64,000 nt of DNA from DATKDF01 sp963752045 (GCA_963752045.1 CAVVWN010000010.1:1-64000); one strand, 5' to 3'; positions 55,208 to 64,000 are shown, counted from the first letter of the stretch. Numbers and translations: made by a program. The notes: generated from the sequence alone by a model not told the origin.

Positions 55208-56487
55208 CTCGCCCGTCGCCCCCAGCCAGGCGACGACGACGCATCGACCTGCTGCCCGAGCTCGGCCAGGGCTTCGACAACCTCCGCGTGCACACGCTGC
55301 GGTCGGTGCTCACGATGCTCGGCATGATCTTCGGCGTGGCCGCCGTGATCGCCATGCTCTCGATTGGCGCCGGCGCTCAGCAGCAGGTCATTGCGTTCAT
55401 CGAGCAGCTCGGCGTGCGCAACGTGATCGTCGAAGCGCGCGAATCGAGCGACAGCCAGACGCTCACCCGCGTGCGGCAGCTCTCGGCCGGCCTCACGTTC
55501 AGCGACCTGCGCATGATTGAAGCCGGTCTCTCCAGCCTCGAGGCGTCGACCGCACGCAAGCGCTTCGTGCCGGCCAAGCTTCTGCCTCGACCGCATGGCG
55601 ACGTGCCGGTGGTCTTCGGCGTGGCGCCCGTCTATGCGTCGATTGCCTCGCTCGGCCTGACGCGGGGCAGGTTCTTTTCCGACGCGGAGGCGGACTCGGC
55701 GGCGGCCGTGGCCGTGCTCGGTCAGGCGGCGGCCGTGGGGCTGTTCGGCGTGGAAGATCCGATCGGCAGGTTCGTGAAGGTCAACGAAGCCTGGTTCCGG
55801 GTGATTGGCGTTGCCGGACGCCAACTCGTCGTCCAGAGCGACATCGGCGGCATGGCCGCCCAGGACCAGAACAACGTGATCTACGTGCCTCTCCGCGCGG
55901 CCATCCTGCGCATCGAGGACGCGCTGTCCTACGGCAAGGACGAGATCGACGCGGTATACCTGCGCCTCGCGTCGGAGGACGACGTGGCGCCGGCCGGCAC
56001 AATCGTTCGAGGCCTGCTCGACACCACGCACCGGGGCGCGGCGGACTTCAACGTGGTGGTGCCGGCCGAGCTGCTCGCCGAGCAGCAGCGCACCAAGCGG
56101 CTCTTCGAGTTCGTGATGGTCGCCATCGCGTCCATTTCGCTCCTGGTGGGCGGCATCGGGATCATGAACATCATGCTCGCGAGCGTGATGGAGCGCACGC
56201 GCGAAATCGGCGTTCGGCGCGCCATCGGAGCCACCCGCCGCGACGTCATCCGGCAGTTTCTCATCGAGACCACGATGATCACGTTGAGCGGAGGCGTGGC
56301 CGGCACCATCGTCGGCATCGCCCTCTCGCGACTCGTGGCCTATCTGGCCGGCTGGTCCACGATCGTCACCGTCACGTCGGTGGCCGTGGCCTGCCTGGTC
56401 TCGGTCACCGTCGGCATCGTCTTCGGCCTGTACCCGGCGATGCGCGCCGCCCGTCTCGACCCGGTCGAGTCCCTGCATTACGAATGA
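55204..56487 (+). CDS. MacB/FtsX-type ABC transporter permease
   Basis: This 427-residue permease has an N-terminal helix (TLRSVLTMLGMIFGVAAVIA), a periplasmic MacB_PCD domain of about 230 residues and three C-terminal helices with the FtsX signature (VGGIGIMNIMLASVMERTREIGVRRAIGA). It moves substrates by mechanotransmission and needs a separate ATPase. No nucleotide-binding gene is present in this locus, although three adaptors precede it. The GTG start overlaps the adaptor stop. Confidence 0.92.
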   Translation: MTRPSPPARRRRRIDLLPELGQGFDNLRVHTLRSVLTMLGMIFGVAAVIAMLSIGAGAQQQVIAFIEQLGVRNVIVEARESSDSQTLTRVRQLSAGLTFSDLRMIEAGLSSLEASTARKRFVPAKLLPRPHGDVPVVFGVAPVYASIASLGLTRGRFFSDAEADSAAAVAVLGQAAAVGLFGVEDPIGRFVKVNEAWFRVIGVAGRQLVVQSDIGGMAAQDQNNVIYVPLRAAILRIEDALSYGKDEIDAVYLRLASEDDVAPAGTIVRGLLDTTHRGAADFNVVVPAELLAEQQRTKRLFEFVMVAIASISLLVGGIGIMNIMLASVMERTREIGVRRAIGATRRDVIRQFLIETTMITLSGGVAGTIVGIALSRLVAYLAGWSTIVTVTSVAVACLVSVTVGIVFGLYPAMRAARLDPVESLHYE

Positions 56488-56527
56488 GGTTTCCGCCGCG
56501 GCCGAAGGCGTGAAGGCGCCGGTCGCG

Positions 56528-56824
56528 CTACTCGCGAACGAACGACACGATCCTGGCGGGCAGGTTCGCCGTGGCGATCCGATCGGCTCGCAACCAGGAC
56601 CGGGCCTGCGTGGAGCTTCGGCCGCTGGTGTCGGCGTTGGCCCACCAGGTCTGCTCGGCGCGCGCCGGTGGCGGCAGGGGATGGCCCAGCAGGTCTTCGA
56701 TCTGGGCGAAGGTCAGCACGACGGTGTCGGCGAACCGGTTCTTCAGATAGGCGAAGAGGGGCTGGAAGTCGGCAGTCACCGGCTCCCGCTGCGCGCCGGA
56801 GCCTGACGTGCCTGGTTTGGTCAT
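56528..56824 (-). CDS. Hypothetical protein (DUF7662-like)
   Basis: This 98-residue protein has a compact alpha/beta pattern, FADTVVLTFAQIEDLLGHPLPP, then QTWWANADT. Such short proteins are conserved in several phyla and have been grouped as DUF7662; I recognise the pattern only loosely. It follows the M1 aminopeptidase on the same strand after about 70 bases. Confidence 0.6.
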   Translation of the reverse strand: MTKPGTSGSGAQREPVTADFQPLFAYLKNRFADTVVLTFAQIEDLLGHPLPPPARAEQTWWANADTSGRSSTQARSWLRADRIATANLPARIVSFVRE

Positions 56825-56892
56825 CTCTGTTGATTGTACGCCCTGCGCGGTGCTCTGCGCCGTTTTCGTTTGGTCCAGCCGGGCAATACCAG

Positions 56893-59316
56893 TCAGCGCC
56901 GTTTCGTCTCCGTCTTTTCCGAGAGCACCCACGACTCCGGGTCGAGCTCGACCGTCTTTGGCGCGGCCCGGCAGGCGCACTTCGAAGGTCGAGCTCGGCT
57001 CCGCGCGCGACGGCGAGCGCGCGGCCGGTGCGGTCCCCGTCGAACGTGAAAACCACCGGCAACGGCATGATCCAGTCGTCGGGCACGTTGTCCTGATAGA
57101 GCGTGCCGGTCACGACGGTGGCTGCCGTCGGCCTGCTCGTCGAGCGTGTACTCGAGCCGGTAGGAGGGCAGGCCCGTCTGGTAGACCCACTGACGGAAGA
57201 ACCAGTCGAGGTTGGCCACGCCCATGCGCAGCGCGACCGTGGTGGAACGGAAGTGCTCGCTCGCCACCAGCCGGAAGTTATCGGTCGAGGCCGCGCCGTT
57301 TCTGTGCCGCTCGGTGAAGGCCGTCATCATCCGGTTGAACGCGCCGTCGCCGGAAGCGATCGGGTCGGTCGTCGGATCGCTCAGCAGGAAGTGGAGCATT
57401 CGCAGCACGAGGCCGCCCTTGTTGTAGACGAGCGCCTGATAGGCGCCGAAGCTCTCGCTCGAGTTGAGCCGGCGGCCGAGGATGATCGGGCCGATGTCGT
57501 TCAGCCGGCCGCGGCCCGCGCCCTGAAGCGTGCGCGGCGACTGGACGAGCGAGCGCCGCATGTCGCGCACGAGCTCGGCGGCCGCCTGCTGGTTCTCGCG
57601 TAGTCCCGTGTAGAGCACGCCCGAGTACTCGGCGAAGCCCTCGCTCAGCCATTGATCGCGGTACGACCGCCACGCGACGATGTTGCCCCACCACTGGTGG
57701 GCGGTCTCGTGCGAGATGAAGGCGAACGTCGACGTGGCCGCCTGGTCGGCCGGCGCGAGCATCATGAGCGTGGGGAAGCCCTGGCCGAACCCGTAGGGAT
57801 GGAAGGCCGCGCCGAACGTCTCGTAGGGATAGGGCCCGAAGATCGCCGAGAAGTACCGGACGGAGTTGTCGAGCTCGGCGAGCACGAAGTCTTCCTTGAC
57901 GGCGGCGATGCGCGCGCGTGTGTCCGGCAGCTTGTTGAACTCGAGCGGAATGGTCCGGCCGCCGGCCTCGAACGTCACCTCCTGCCGGTGCCGTTCGAAC
58001 GGCCCCACCGCGAACACCGCGAGCGCCACCGGATCCGGCATGCGGTACACCGTGACGACCTCGTCGGGACGGGCCGGATTGGGCGTCTCGCTCAACCGGG
58101 TGCCGACCGAGACGACCCGGTCCCGGGCCCGATGGGTGTAGGTGAGGTCGAACGTCGCGCGATCGAGGTCGCCGTGGCGCGGCAGCCAGGCCTGGTTCGA
58201 GATGGGGTAGAAGGCGCCGCGGACGAGGTCGCTGCTCTGCAGGAACCTGCCCGCGATCTCCACGTCGAGCGTGACGGCGCGCCCGGGTTCGAGCGGTTCG
58301 GAGAGGAAGACGGTGAACCCGCTCTCCCAATCCTCCTGCGACCAGGCGACCGGCTCGCCGTCGAGCCGCGCGGCGGTCACCCGGAGCGCGTGCTCGAGCC
58401 GCTGGTCCTGGAAGGTGCTCAAGCCCTCGCCGAGGATGAACGGCACGGCGCGCGCGGCCTTGGCGGGAGTCATCTCGATGCGCGCCACGAGCGCCAGGCG
58501 CTCTTCCGGGCGCGTCAGATCGATCTCCACACCGTAGCGCGTGATGTCGACGAGGTCGTCGACGTCCGAGTAGCTCGCGGTGCCCCGCGCGTAGTCGTCG
58601 GCCGAGTAGAACGCCATCCACACTTCGCTGCTGAAGATGATGGGCCGGTAGGCGAACACCAGTCCCTTTTCGCCGCCGTTGATGCCGAAGTGCGAGACCG
58701 GGAGGCGGTGCTGGTGGTCGACGAGCGCGCTGAAGCGGCCGCGGCGGCCGCCGTCGAACTCCGCGAAGAAGAGGCCCGGCGACTCGCCGTTGAGCAGCGA
58801 GGCCGTCAGGCGCGAGGCCAGGTTGATGCCGGTGTCGTGCGTCAGCCGGGCTTCGAACTCCGACGCGAGGCGCTGGGCCTCGGCCGGCGCCTCGCCGCCC
58901 TCGCCGCGGCTTCCGCCGAGCGCGTCGTAGGTATCGTCGGTCCAGCGCAGCACGGCCGTGCGGAAGTCAGACTCGACCGAGTCGGCGCCGACCATCCGCC
59001 GCACGTGGTCGCGTTCGAACGCGCTGGGCGGCACGGCGGCCGCCATCGAGCCGCGACCGATGAAGACGGCGCCCGTGATCCGGTTCTCGATCGTGCCGGC
59101 GAAATAGAACGTGCCGGTGAACGTCATGTCGATGCGGTCGCGTCGGATCGTGAAGTCCGTCACGTCGACCGAGCCGCCCGAGAGCGCGAACTCGCGGATG
59201 GCCTCGTACAGGCGGGTCTCGGCAGGAACGGATTGCGCATCCGGCCGAACCTCGAGCGACACGGCCAGGGCGGCGGCGACGATGATGGCGCCGCAGGCGG
59301 CGAGCGAGCGGTGCAT
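56893..59316 (-). CDS. M1-family aminopeptidase, exported, C-terminus broken by frameshifts
   Basis: This protein of about 807 residues has a signal sequence, a large N-terminal beta domain and an M1 catalytic core with HETAHQWWGN and the downstream Glu in WLSEGFAEYSG (HExxH-x18-E). The usual GxMEN substrate loop is replaced by GQGFPTLMML. After SEYTLDEQADGS the frame shifts near 57117, and again near 56990-56960, so the last 75 residues are split over three frames. Repaired they read VTGTLYQDNVPDDWIMPLP, then a typical ending KTVELDPESW. It cleaves N-terminal residues from peptides outside the cytoplasm. Confidence 0.85.
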   Translation of the reverse strand: MHRSLAACGAIIVAAALAVSLEVRPDAQSVPAETRLYEAIREFALSGGSVDVTDFTIRRDRIDMTFTGTFYFAGTIENRITGAVFIGRGSMAAAVPPSAFERDHVRRMVGADSVESDFRTAVLRWTDDTYDALGGSRGEGGEAPAEAQRLASEFEARLTHDTGINLASRLTASLLNGESPGLFFAEFDGGRRGRFSALVDHQHRLPVSHFGINGGEKGLVFAYRPIIFSSEVWMAFYSADDYARGTASYSDVDDLVDITRYGVEIDLTRPEERLALVARIEMTPAKAARAVPFILGEGLSTFQDQRLEHALRVTAARLDGEPVAWSQEDWESGFTVFLSEPLEPGRAVTLDVEIAGRFLQSSDLVRGAFYPISNQAWLPRHGDLDRATFDLTYTHRARDRVVSVGTRLSETPNPARPDEVVTVYRMPDPVALAVFAVGPFERHRQEVTFEAGGRTIPLEFNKLPDTRARIAAVKEDFVLAELDNSVRYFSAIFGPYPYETFGAAFHPYGFGQGFPTLMMLAPADQAATSTFAFISHETAHQWWGNIVAWRSYRDQWLSEGFAEYSGVLYTGLRENQQAAAELVRDMRRSLVQSPRTLQGAGRGRLNDIGPIILGRRLNSSESFGAYQALVYNKGGLVLRMLHFLLSDPTTDPIASGDGAFNRMMTAFTERHRNGAASTDNFRLVASEHFRSTTVALRMGVANLDWFFRQWVYQTGLPSYRLEYTLDEQADGSHRRDRHALSGQRARRLDHAVAGGFHVRRGPHRPRARRRARSRARPSKCACRAAPKTVELDPESWVLSEKTETKRR

Positions 59317-59351
59317 GGATGCCTCCCGCCGCCCTTATACCGCACTTTGTT

Positions 59352-60185
59352 TCAGAACGGCTCCGGAATGTACTTGAACGCGTGGTCCGTGGTTCCTGAG
59401 CGGATCTTGCCGCGCTTGGGCAGCGTGACCCGCTCGCGCTTGACGGCCTTGTAGGGCACCTTCGACAGCAGGTGGGTGATGAGGTTCAGGCGGACGCGCT
59501 TCTTGTCCTCGGACCGGGCCACGTACCAGGGCGCCCAGGCTGTGTCGGTGGCCGCGAACATTTCGTCGCGCGCCAGCGTGTAGTCGTTCCAGCGCGTGTA
59601 CGACTTGATGTCCATCGGCGACAGCTTCCACGTCTTCCGGCCGTCGTCGACACGCGACTCGAGGCGGCGCGTCTGCTCCTCGGGGCTCACCTCGAGCCAG
59701 TACTTCAGGAGGATGATGCCCGACTCGACCATCAGCTGTTCGAACTGCGGGACGACGCCCAGGAACCCTCGCGCCTGTTCTTCGGTACAGAAGCCCATCA
59801 CGCGCTCGACGCCGGCCCGGTTGTACCAGCTGCGGTCGAAGATCACGACCTCGCCGGCGGCCGGCAGGTGCGGCAGGTAGCGCTGCGCGTACATCTGGGA
59901 CTTCTCGCGGTCGGAGGGCGCCGGCAGCGCCACCACGCGGAACACGCGCGGACTGACGCGCTCGGTGATGGCCTTGATCGTGCCGCCCTTGCCAGCGCCG
60001 TCGCGGCCCTCGAAGACGATGCACACCTTCAGCCCCTTGTGGACGACCCATTCCTGGAGCTTCACCAGTTCCACGTGCAGGCGCTCGAGCTCGCGGTCGT
60101 ACTCCTTGCGACCCAGCCTGCCGGACTCAGCCGCCTTGGCCTTCTGCTTCTTCTTCGCCCGCTTCTTGCTCTGGTCCTTTGCCAT
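59352..60185 (-). CDS. ppk2: Polyphosphate kinase 2
   Basis: This 277-residue protein transfers phosphate between polyphosphate and nucleotides. Walker A is GRDGAGKGG (residues 60-68), Walker B is FDRSWYNRAGVERVMGF and the lid region follows with Arg residues (KYWLEVSPEEQTRRL). The N-terminus is a Lys-rich tail. The size fits the short single-domain PPK2 class I type. The ATG at 60185 starts the Lys-rich tail; upstream codons in frame look non-coding. Confidence 0.93.
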   Translation of the reverse strand: MAKDQSKKRAKKKQKAKAAESGRLGRKEYDRELERLHVELVKLQEWVVHKGLKVCIVFEGRDGAGKGGTIKAITERVSPRVFRVVALPAPSDREKSQMYAQRYLPHLPAAGEVVIFDRSWYNRAGVERVMGFCTEEQARGFLGVVPQFEQLMVESGIILLKYWLEVSPEEQTRRLESRVDDGRKTWKLSPMDIKSYTRWNDYTLARDEMFAATDTAWAPWYVARSEDKKRVRLNLITHLLSKVPYKAVKRERVTLPKRGKIRSGTTDHAFKYIPEPF

Positions 60186-60202
60186 CGCGTAGGTACCCGC
60201 GC

Positions 60203-61093
60203 CTATCGGCCCGCGATCGAGAGGGCCATCAGGCTTGGAGCCAACAGGTAGCCTCCGATTCGATCGAACCAATGCTCGGACGCATGCGCTTCGGCGCGCC
60301 ACGCCTCAAGGTACTCGCGCACCGTGTGGTGCCCCCACGGCTGGAACTCGCCGCTGCCGAGCCGGCGGGCTTCGATGGCCCTCCACACGGCATTCGATTC
60401 GGCTCGATAAGGCTCAGCGAGGATCGCTGCCGTCCGGGACAGGTCGTCGTAGTACTCGACGTCCTCGGGGCGAAGGTTGCGCAGATACCAGGCCACAAAC
60501 CCAGCGGTTCCTGGTACCCGCGTCTCCCGATCGCGGAGCCGTTCCACCGGCGTTCCTTCAACGCATAGCAGCTCCGGCGGTGCGACGGTTTCCCACGCTG
60601 CCGCGGCCATCTCGGCGAGGTGCTCGTTGCCGTTCGTGGCGGCGTACTCGCCTGGCCTCGGCGCAGGCACTCGCGCGATCAGACGTGAAACCTCCTCTGG
60701 CAGGAAGGCATACAGCAGATGAGCGCGCTCATGAAGCTCGACCGCTTCGGGCCATCCCGCACCGCCGACGGTCGCCGAGATGCCGATGGCTGGCACGTGT
60801 ACGAAGGCCATGCCGAGATGGCCATCCAGGTTCTCGAAGAACCGTGTCCCTCCAACGCCGTTCGGCAGAAGGCGGTCGACGGCAGGATCCCTGCCAGCGA
60901 TGTACTCCCTGACACCGGCGGCGGCTGGGCCTGACGTCGCGCTTGGATTGGCCTCGACGTAGCCAAGGCGGACTCGTTCCGGCGCATGGATGGCAATCGT
61001 CGCCGCCGCGATTGGGCCGAACACGATCATGGCAACCGCAGTCAGGCGAAGGGCGAGGCGCGGCGAAAGCAGACGCGGCTGCGTGCGCGGCAT
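60203..61093 (-). CDS. Putative membrane-anchored metalloprotease-like protein
   Basis: This 296-residue protein has an N-terminal hydrophobic helix and a HERAH motif (VELHERAHLLYAF), which fits the HExxH zinc signature. A second part, EHLAEMAAAAWETVAP, could supply a third ligand. No known family is recognised. The gene lies 17 bases upstream of PPK2 on the same strand. A peptidase role is inference from the motif. Confidence 0.55.
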   Translation of the reverse strand: MPRTQPRLLSPRLALRLTAVAMIVFGPIAAATIAIHAPERVRLGYVEANPSATSGPAAAGVREYIAGRDPAVDRLLPNGVGGTRFFENLDGHLGMAFVHVPAIGISATVGGAGWPEAVELHERAHLLYAFLPEEVSRLIARVPAPRPGEYAATNGNEHLAEMAAAAWETVAPPELLCVEGTPVERLRDRETRVPGTAGFVAWYLRNLRPEDVEYYDDLSRTAAILAEPYRAESNAVWRAIEARRLGSGEFQPWGHHTVREYLEAWRAEAHASEHWFDRIGGYLLAPSLMALSIAGR

Positions 61094-61239
61094 GACGAGC
61101 TCCAACGCTGAGCCTACCGCATAATCGGCCACTCGTCGATCCAGGTCACTTGCTCTTGGGAGCGGTCTCTTGCCATGGCGGCCTCCGGGAACGAGTGTCC
61201 ACGAAGTCACTCGGAGGTGTCCAGTCGTCACGCCCCGCC

Positions 61240-61372
61240 TCAGCGCGCTTTCAGCGAGCGTGCGTAGGTGCGGCTGGCCTCGAGGCTGCGTGCCATCGCG
61301 GAGCACCACCTCGACGTCGCCGTGAGAGAGGGGGCGAAGTTCCCGGATGCGGTCGAGGTTGACGATGGTGGC
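61240..61372 (-). pseudogene. Remnant of a LytTR-type response regulator (C-terminal end)
   Basis: Read on the minus strand, this piece gives IVNLDRIRELRPLSHG, VEVVLRDGTQ and, after a one-base shift, SRTYARSLKAR before a stop. This is the end of a LytTR DNA-binding domain (VNLD...LRDGT...VSRTY). The N-terminal half and the receiver domain are not found upstream. It sits in the 352-bp gap before the esterase gene and is probably decayed. Confidence 0.6.
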
Positions 61373-61445
61373 TCAGCTGCTCCTCACCGAAAACTCACCG
61401 GCCGCCGCCTTGTCGACGAGCCACGCAGGCCGCACGCTGGATGCC

Positions 61446-62919
61446 ATGCACGCACTGGTCGCCCTTGTCCTGGCCCTTTCGCTGACGCCCGTCGCCCAAT
61501 CCGCCTCGCTCGTCAGGCTCGACGTGCCGCCTGGGGCCGCGGCCTATCCCTCGCGGCAGCGATTCGAGATCGCGTCCGCCATCCTGGGTGAGACCCGCCG
61601 CGTCTTCGTCGCGCTCCCCGAATCGTTCGCGGCCTCGGCGCCCTCCCGCCGGTATCCGGTCATCGTCGTCACCGACGGTGAAGGCCGGTCGGCCGCATCG
61701 GTCGTCATCGCCGCGACCGAGCTGTCCCGCAGCGGCCTCATTCCGGAGACGATCGTTGCCGGCATCGAGAACCTTGGTCCGATGGCCGGCAGGGTGCGCG
61801 ATCTCACGCCGCCCGGGCTCTCGGTGAGCGGCAGCAGCCTCCATGAAGGTGGCGACCGATTCCTGGACTTCATCGAGCGCGAGCTGCTGCCGGCGATCGA
61901 CCGGCAGTTTCGAGGCGCCCCGCCGCGCGTGCTGGTCGGACACTCGTCTGGTGGCATCCTCGCCACGTATGCGGCGGCGACACGCGACGCGTTCAGGCTG
62001 GTCGTCGCGCTCGACACGCCGGCGCATCTCGGCGGCAACTGGCTTGGCGCCAGGCTGATGGCTCGCGCCGCGTCGAATCCGGCGCCGCTTCGGCTACGCG
62101 GCCTACTCCGCGCGATTCGGCTGGAGCGACGACAGCTGGAAGGCGATCGCCGCCGCGGCGCCGGCGTCCTGGCGGTTGTTCCATGAAAAGACCGCACTGG
62201 AAACCCACGACTCCGTGCCGCTGGTCGGCGCGTACGTCGGCCTGCGCGAGGTCTTCGCGGAGTACTCGCGGCTCTCGGCGCCGGTCTACCCGACGACGAG
62301 CATCCTGCCGTACTACGATGGGCTGACGGCGTTGTACGGCGGACCGGTCGATCCGCCGCTGGCGCTGATGCGGGACGTGATCGGCGACCTGCTGATCGAA
62401 GGACGAGGCCGCGAGGCGGGCGCGGCGTTCGATCGGATGGTCGCGATCTACGGCGAGCCGGCCGATGCCGCCGAACGGCGGGCCGAAATCGCCGAGGTCT
62501 CTTCACGCCCGCCGCCGGCCGAAACCGTCGAGAGCCTGCTCGCCACCCCGTTTCCAACGCCTGAAGAGGCCGCGCACCTGCTCGGCGTCTGGGACGGCGA
62601 CCAGGGGAGGCAGAACGGCCCGCGGAATTCGTTCATGCTCGAGCTGAAGGTCGTCGACGGGCGGGTGACCGGACAGGTGACGATGCGTCCGGCGCCCGAT
62701 GTCGAGCTCGTCACGCCGCTGCAGTATCTGACCATTCGCCGGGACGGATTCACCTACGGGTACATGAACGGCATGCGGCCGCGCGGCATGCTGCTGTTCC
62801 GGATGACCCGTGAGGGAGACGAACACGTCGGCGAGATGCAGTTGGGAGGCGTCACGATGTCGTGGCCCGGAGGGCAGGCGCCGCCGCGCACCTCGGTGCG
62901 CCTCGGGAAGCGGCGTTAG
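61446..62919 (+). pseudogene. Alpha/beta-hydrolase esterase (Fes/YbbA-like) with C-terminal domain, frameshifted
   Basis: The frame begins with a signal sequence and an esterase D-like fold with the nucleophile motif GHSSGGILA. It goes out of frame near 62090. In the other frame the sequence continues YAAYSARFGWSDDSWKAIAA and runs through a C-terminal domain to 62919. One base removed near 62093 joins PAPLR to YAAYS. The catalytic domain looks like enterochelin esterase relatives; the substrate is unknown. The C-terminal domain has beta strands typical of a lipocalin-like module. Confidence 0.8.
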
Positions 62920-62928
62920 TCTGGCGCG

Positions 62929-63804
62929 TCAGCCGAACGGCACCCGTCGGCGCGGCTCGCGCCGCGGAATGCCCCGCGCCGCCGCGGCGCCGTCGACGTT
63001 GTAGCGGACGGCCGCAGTGATGATGCGCGCCATCTCGTTCTGCGCGTCGATCCAGTCTCCGGGCGGGCCGTCGAAGATGTCGGACCAGCGGACCGCGCCG
63101 TCGGACGGATCGCGCAGGACGACCGTGACCCGGTACTGCTCCTGCGACCGATCGACACGACCCTCGAGGCGCCAGGTCGGCGCGGCCGGCGGCGCGCCGG
63201 CGCTATGCGCGTCGACGACACGAAGGCTCGCGTGTGCGAAATGGGCCGCCAGTTGCACTTCGAGCGCCGACGTCCAGTCGCGCGCTTCGCGCGCGCCCAC
63301 GCCGAACGGCACGATGACGACGGCGGGTCGTCGGTCTTCGTCGCCGGAGGTGGCCGTCCAGGCAAACGCGGCGACGAGGATCACGGCGGCTGCCGCCGCC
63401 GCCCACCGGAGTCCATGCGCGCGGGGGCGGGGAGGGCCAGCGGGCCGGACGGCGGTCGTCGGGCCTGGCGCCGATGGTGCGGTGGATGGCGCGCCGACGA
63501 ATCGATAGCCTCGGCCGCGCAGCGTCTCGACATAGCGGGGGGCCTCGGCGTCGTCTCCGAGCGCCGCGCGAATCTGGCGGATGCAGAAGTTCAGGCTGCG
63601 GTCGAAATCGACGAACGTCTCATCGCCCCAGATCGCTGCGCGAAGCTCGTCGCGGCTGACGAGCTCGCCCGGCCGCGAGACGAGCAGGCCCAGCACCCTG
63701 GCCGGCTGGGGCTGCAGCCGGCACGGCGTGCCGCCGCGCGTGAGCTCGAGCGTCCGCGGGTCGAAGACGAAGTCATCGAAAGTGGACCTGCGATCGGGAG
63801 CCAT
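62929..63804 (-). CDS. CadC-like transmembrane winged-helix regulator
   Basis: This 291-residue protein has an N-terminal OmpR/CadC-type winged helix (FVFDPRTLELTRGG, LNFCIRQIRAALGD, YVETLRGRGYRFVG) and one membrane helix near residue 140. A C-terminal TolB-like periplasmic sensor domain follows (VVIVPFGVGAREA, TWRLEGRVDRS). It should sense a periplasmic signal and bind DNA directly. It converges with the esterase gene across nine bases. Confidence 0.88.
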   Translation of the reverse strand: MAPDRRSTFDDFVFDPRTLELTRGGTPCRLQPQPARVLGLLVSRPGELVSRDELRAAIWGDETFVDFDRSLNFCIRQIRAALGDDAEAPRYVETLRGRGYRFVGAPSTAPSAPGPTTAVRPAGPPRPRAHGLRWAAAAAAVILVAAFAWTATSGDEDRRPAVVIVPFGVGAREARDWTSALEVQLAAHFAHASLRVVDAHSAGAPPAAPTWRLEGRVDRSQEQYRVTVVLRDPSDGAVRWSDIFDGPPGDWIDAQNEMARIITAAVRYNVDGAAAARGIPRREPRRRVPFG

Positions 63805-64000
63805 GGCGCGCTCATTATGACGCAGCCCACCGAGAGGCGGCCGGCGCGCTGCCCGAGGCGAGTGGTGCCTTGCGCGCCCGGTTCAATGTCCTGAGGTCGG
63901 GCGCGGGACGTCGCCCCGCGTCGACGCGTGGCTTCGTCGCGAGCGCTCTCGGCAGGGGCTGCGTCTGCGAAAAGGGTGCTCCCGCTCGCCGAACCCGGCG
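63805..64000. other. Upstream region of the CadC-like gene, no gene seen
   Basis: The last 196 bases hold no supported gene, repeat or RNA. They presumably include the promoter of the minus-strand regulator. Confidence 0.5.

Noticed and set aside
57652..59454. A 600-codon plus-strand frame opposite the M1 peptidase
   Set aside because: The peptidase on the minus strand has its zinc motif and a signal peptide; the plus frame is Arg/Glu-rich noise.

Overview
The window is a high-GC bacterial contig (about 2.2-64 kb) joined at its left end to about 2.1 kb of eukaryotic DNA. The left end carries the C-terminal two-thirds of a Ded1/DDX3-type DEAD-box RNA helicase with spliceosomal introns, a Gly-rich tail and an AT-rich 3' flank. 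Between roughly 2.06 and 2.19 kb base composition and coding style switch abruptly, and a bacterial reading frame that lacks its N-terminus begins. I read this as an assembly chimera, not as one genome. The bacterial part looks like Acidobacteriota, probably Vicinamibacteria: very GC-rich, with S9/M28/M1 exopeptidases, DUF5666 lipoproteins, Ser/Thr kinase-TPR proteins, CadC-like regulators, MacB-like permeases and clusters of zinc-ribbon proteins. That placement is from gene content only.

Layout. 2.1-12.6 kb: a tightly coupled plus-strand respiratory operon. It holds a ferredoxin domain (tail of a longer flavoprotein), a Rieske protein, a fused cytochrome b, a heptahaem cytochrome c, a Tat-exported NxrA/NarG-type molybdoenzyme, an NxrB/NarH-type Fe-S subunit, an ethylbenzene-dehydrogenase-type haem b gamma subunit and a TorD/NarJ-like chaperone. 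It probably exchanges electrons between the quinone pool and a nitrogen or other oxyanion at the periplasmic face. 12.7-25.6 kb: mixed single genes (TPR lipoprotein, DinB lipoprotein, D-lactate/glycolate dehydrogenase, nitrilase homologue, two DUF5666 lipoproteins, ATP-grasp ligase, phosphoesterase, phosphopantetheinyl transferase, malonyl transacylase, DUF4097 protein, dihaem cytochrome c). 25.8-31.8 kb: antiporter, DUF1028 protein and a zinc-ribbon/SPFH cluster. 31.9-38.3 kb: divergent S9 peptidases and an M28 carboxypeptidase. 38.4-40.0 kb: a Rieske protein with two membrane proteins. 40.2-46.6 kb: a frameshifted phosphodiesterase, then a minus-strand operon for a P-loop ATPase, a 2-oxoacid:ferredoxin oxidoreductase and a GT-C-like membrane protein. 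46.8-51.5 kb: HU-like protein, Ser/Thr kinase and small proteins. 51.6-56.5 kb: three membrane-fusion adaptors and a MacB-type permease without an ATPase. 56.5-63.8 kb: M1 aminopeptidase, PPK2, a putative metalloprotease, a LytTR remnant, a broken esterase and a CadC-like regulator.

Two features run through the contig. First, three intergenic spaces (9.7, 27.0 and 30.6 kb) hold composite palindromic elements. Their ends share GTGGAG/CATGGAG motifs in inverted orientation and their cores are 27-35 bp stems with 17-24 nt loops, but the stem sequences differ. One lies between nxrA-like and nxrB-like genes. Second, single-base frameshifts cluster in the right part (40.65, 51.6-51.8, 53.05, 53.83, 57.0-57.1, 61.3 and 62.1 kb) and in the eukaryotic left end. 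This suggests low consensus accuracy there, though real gene decay is possible at some sites.
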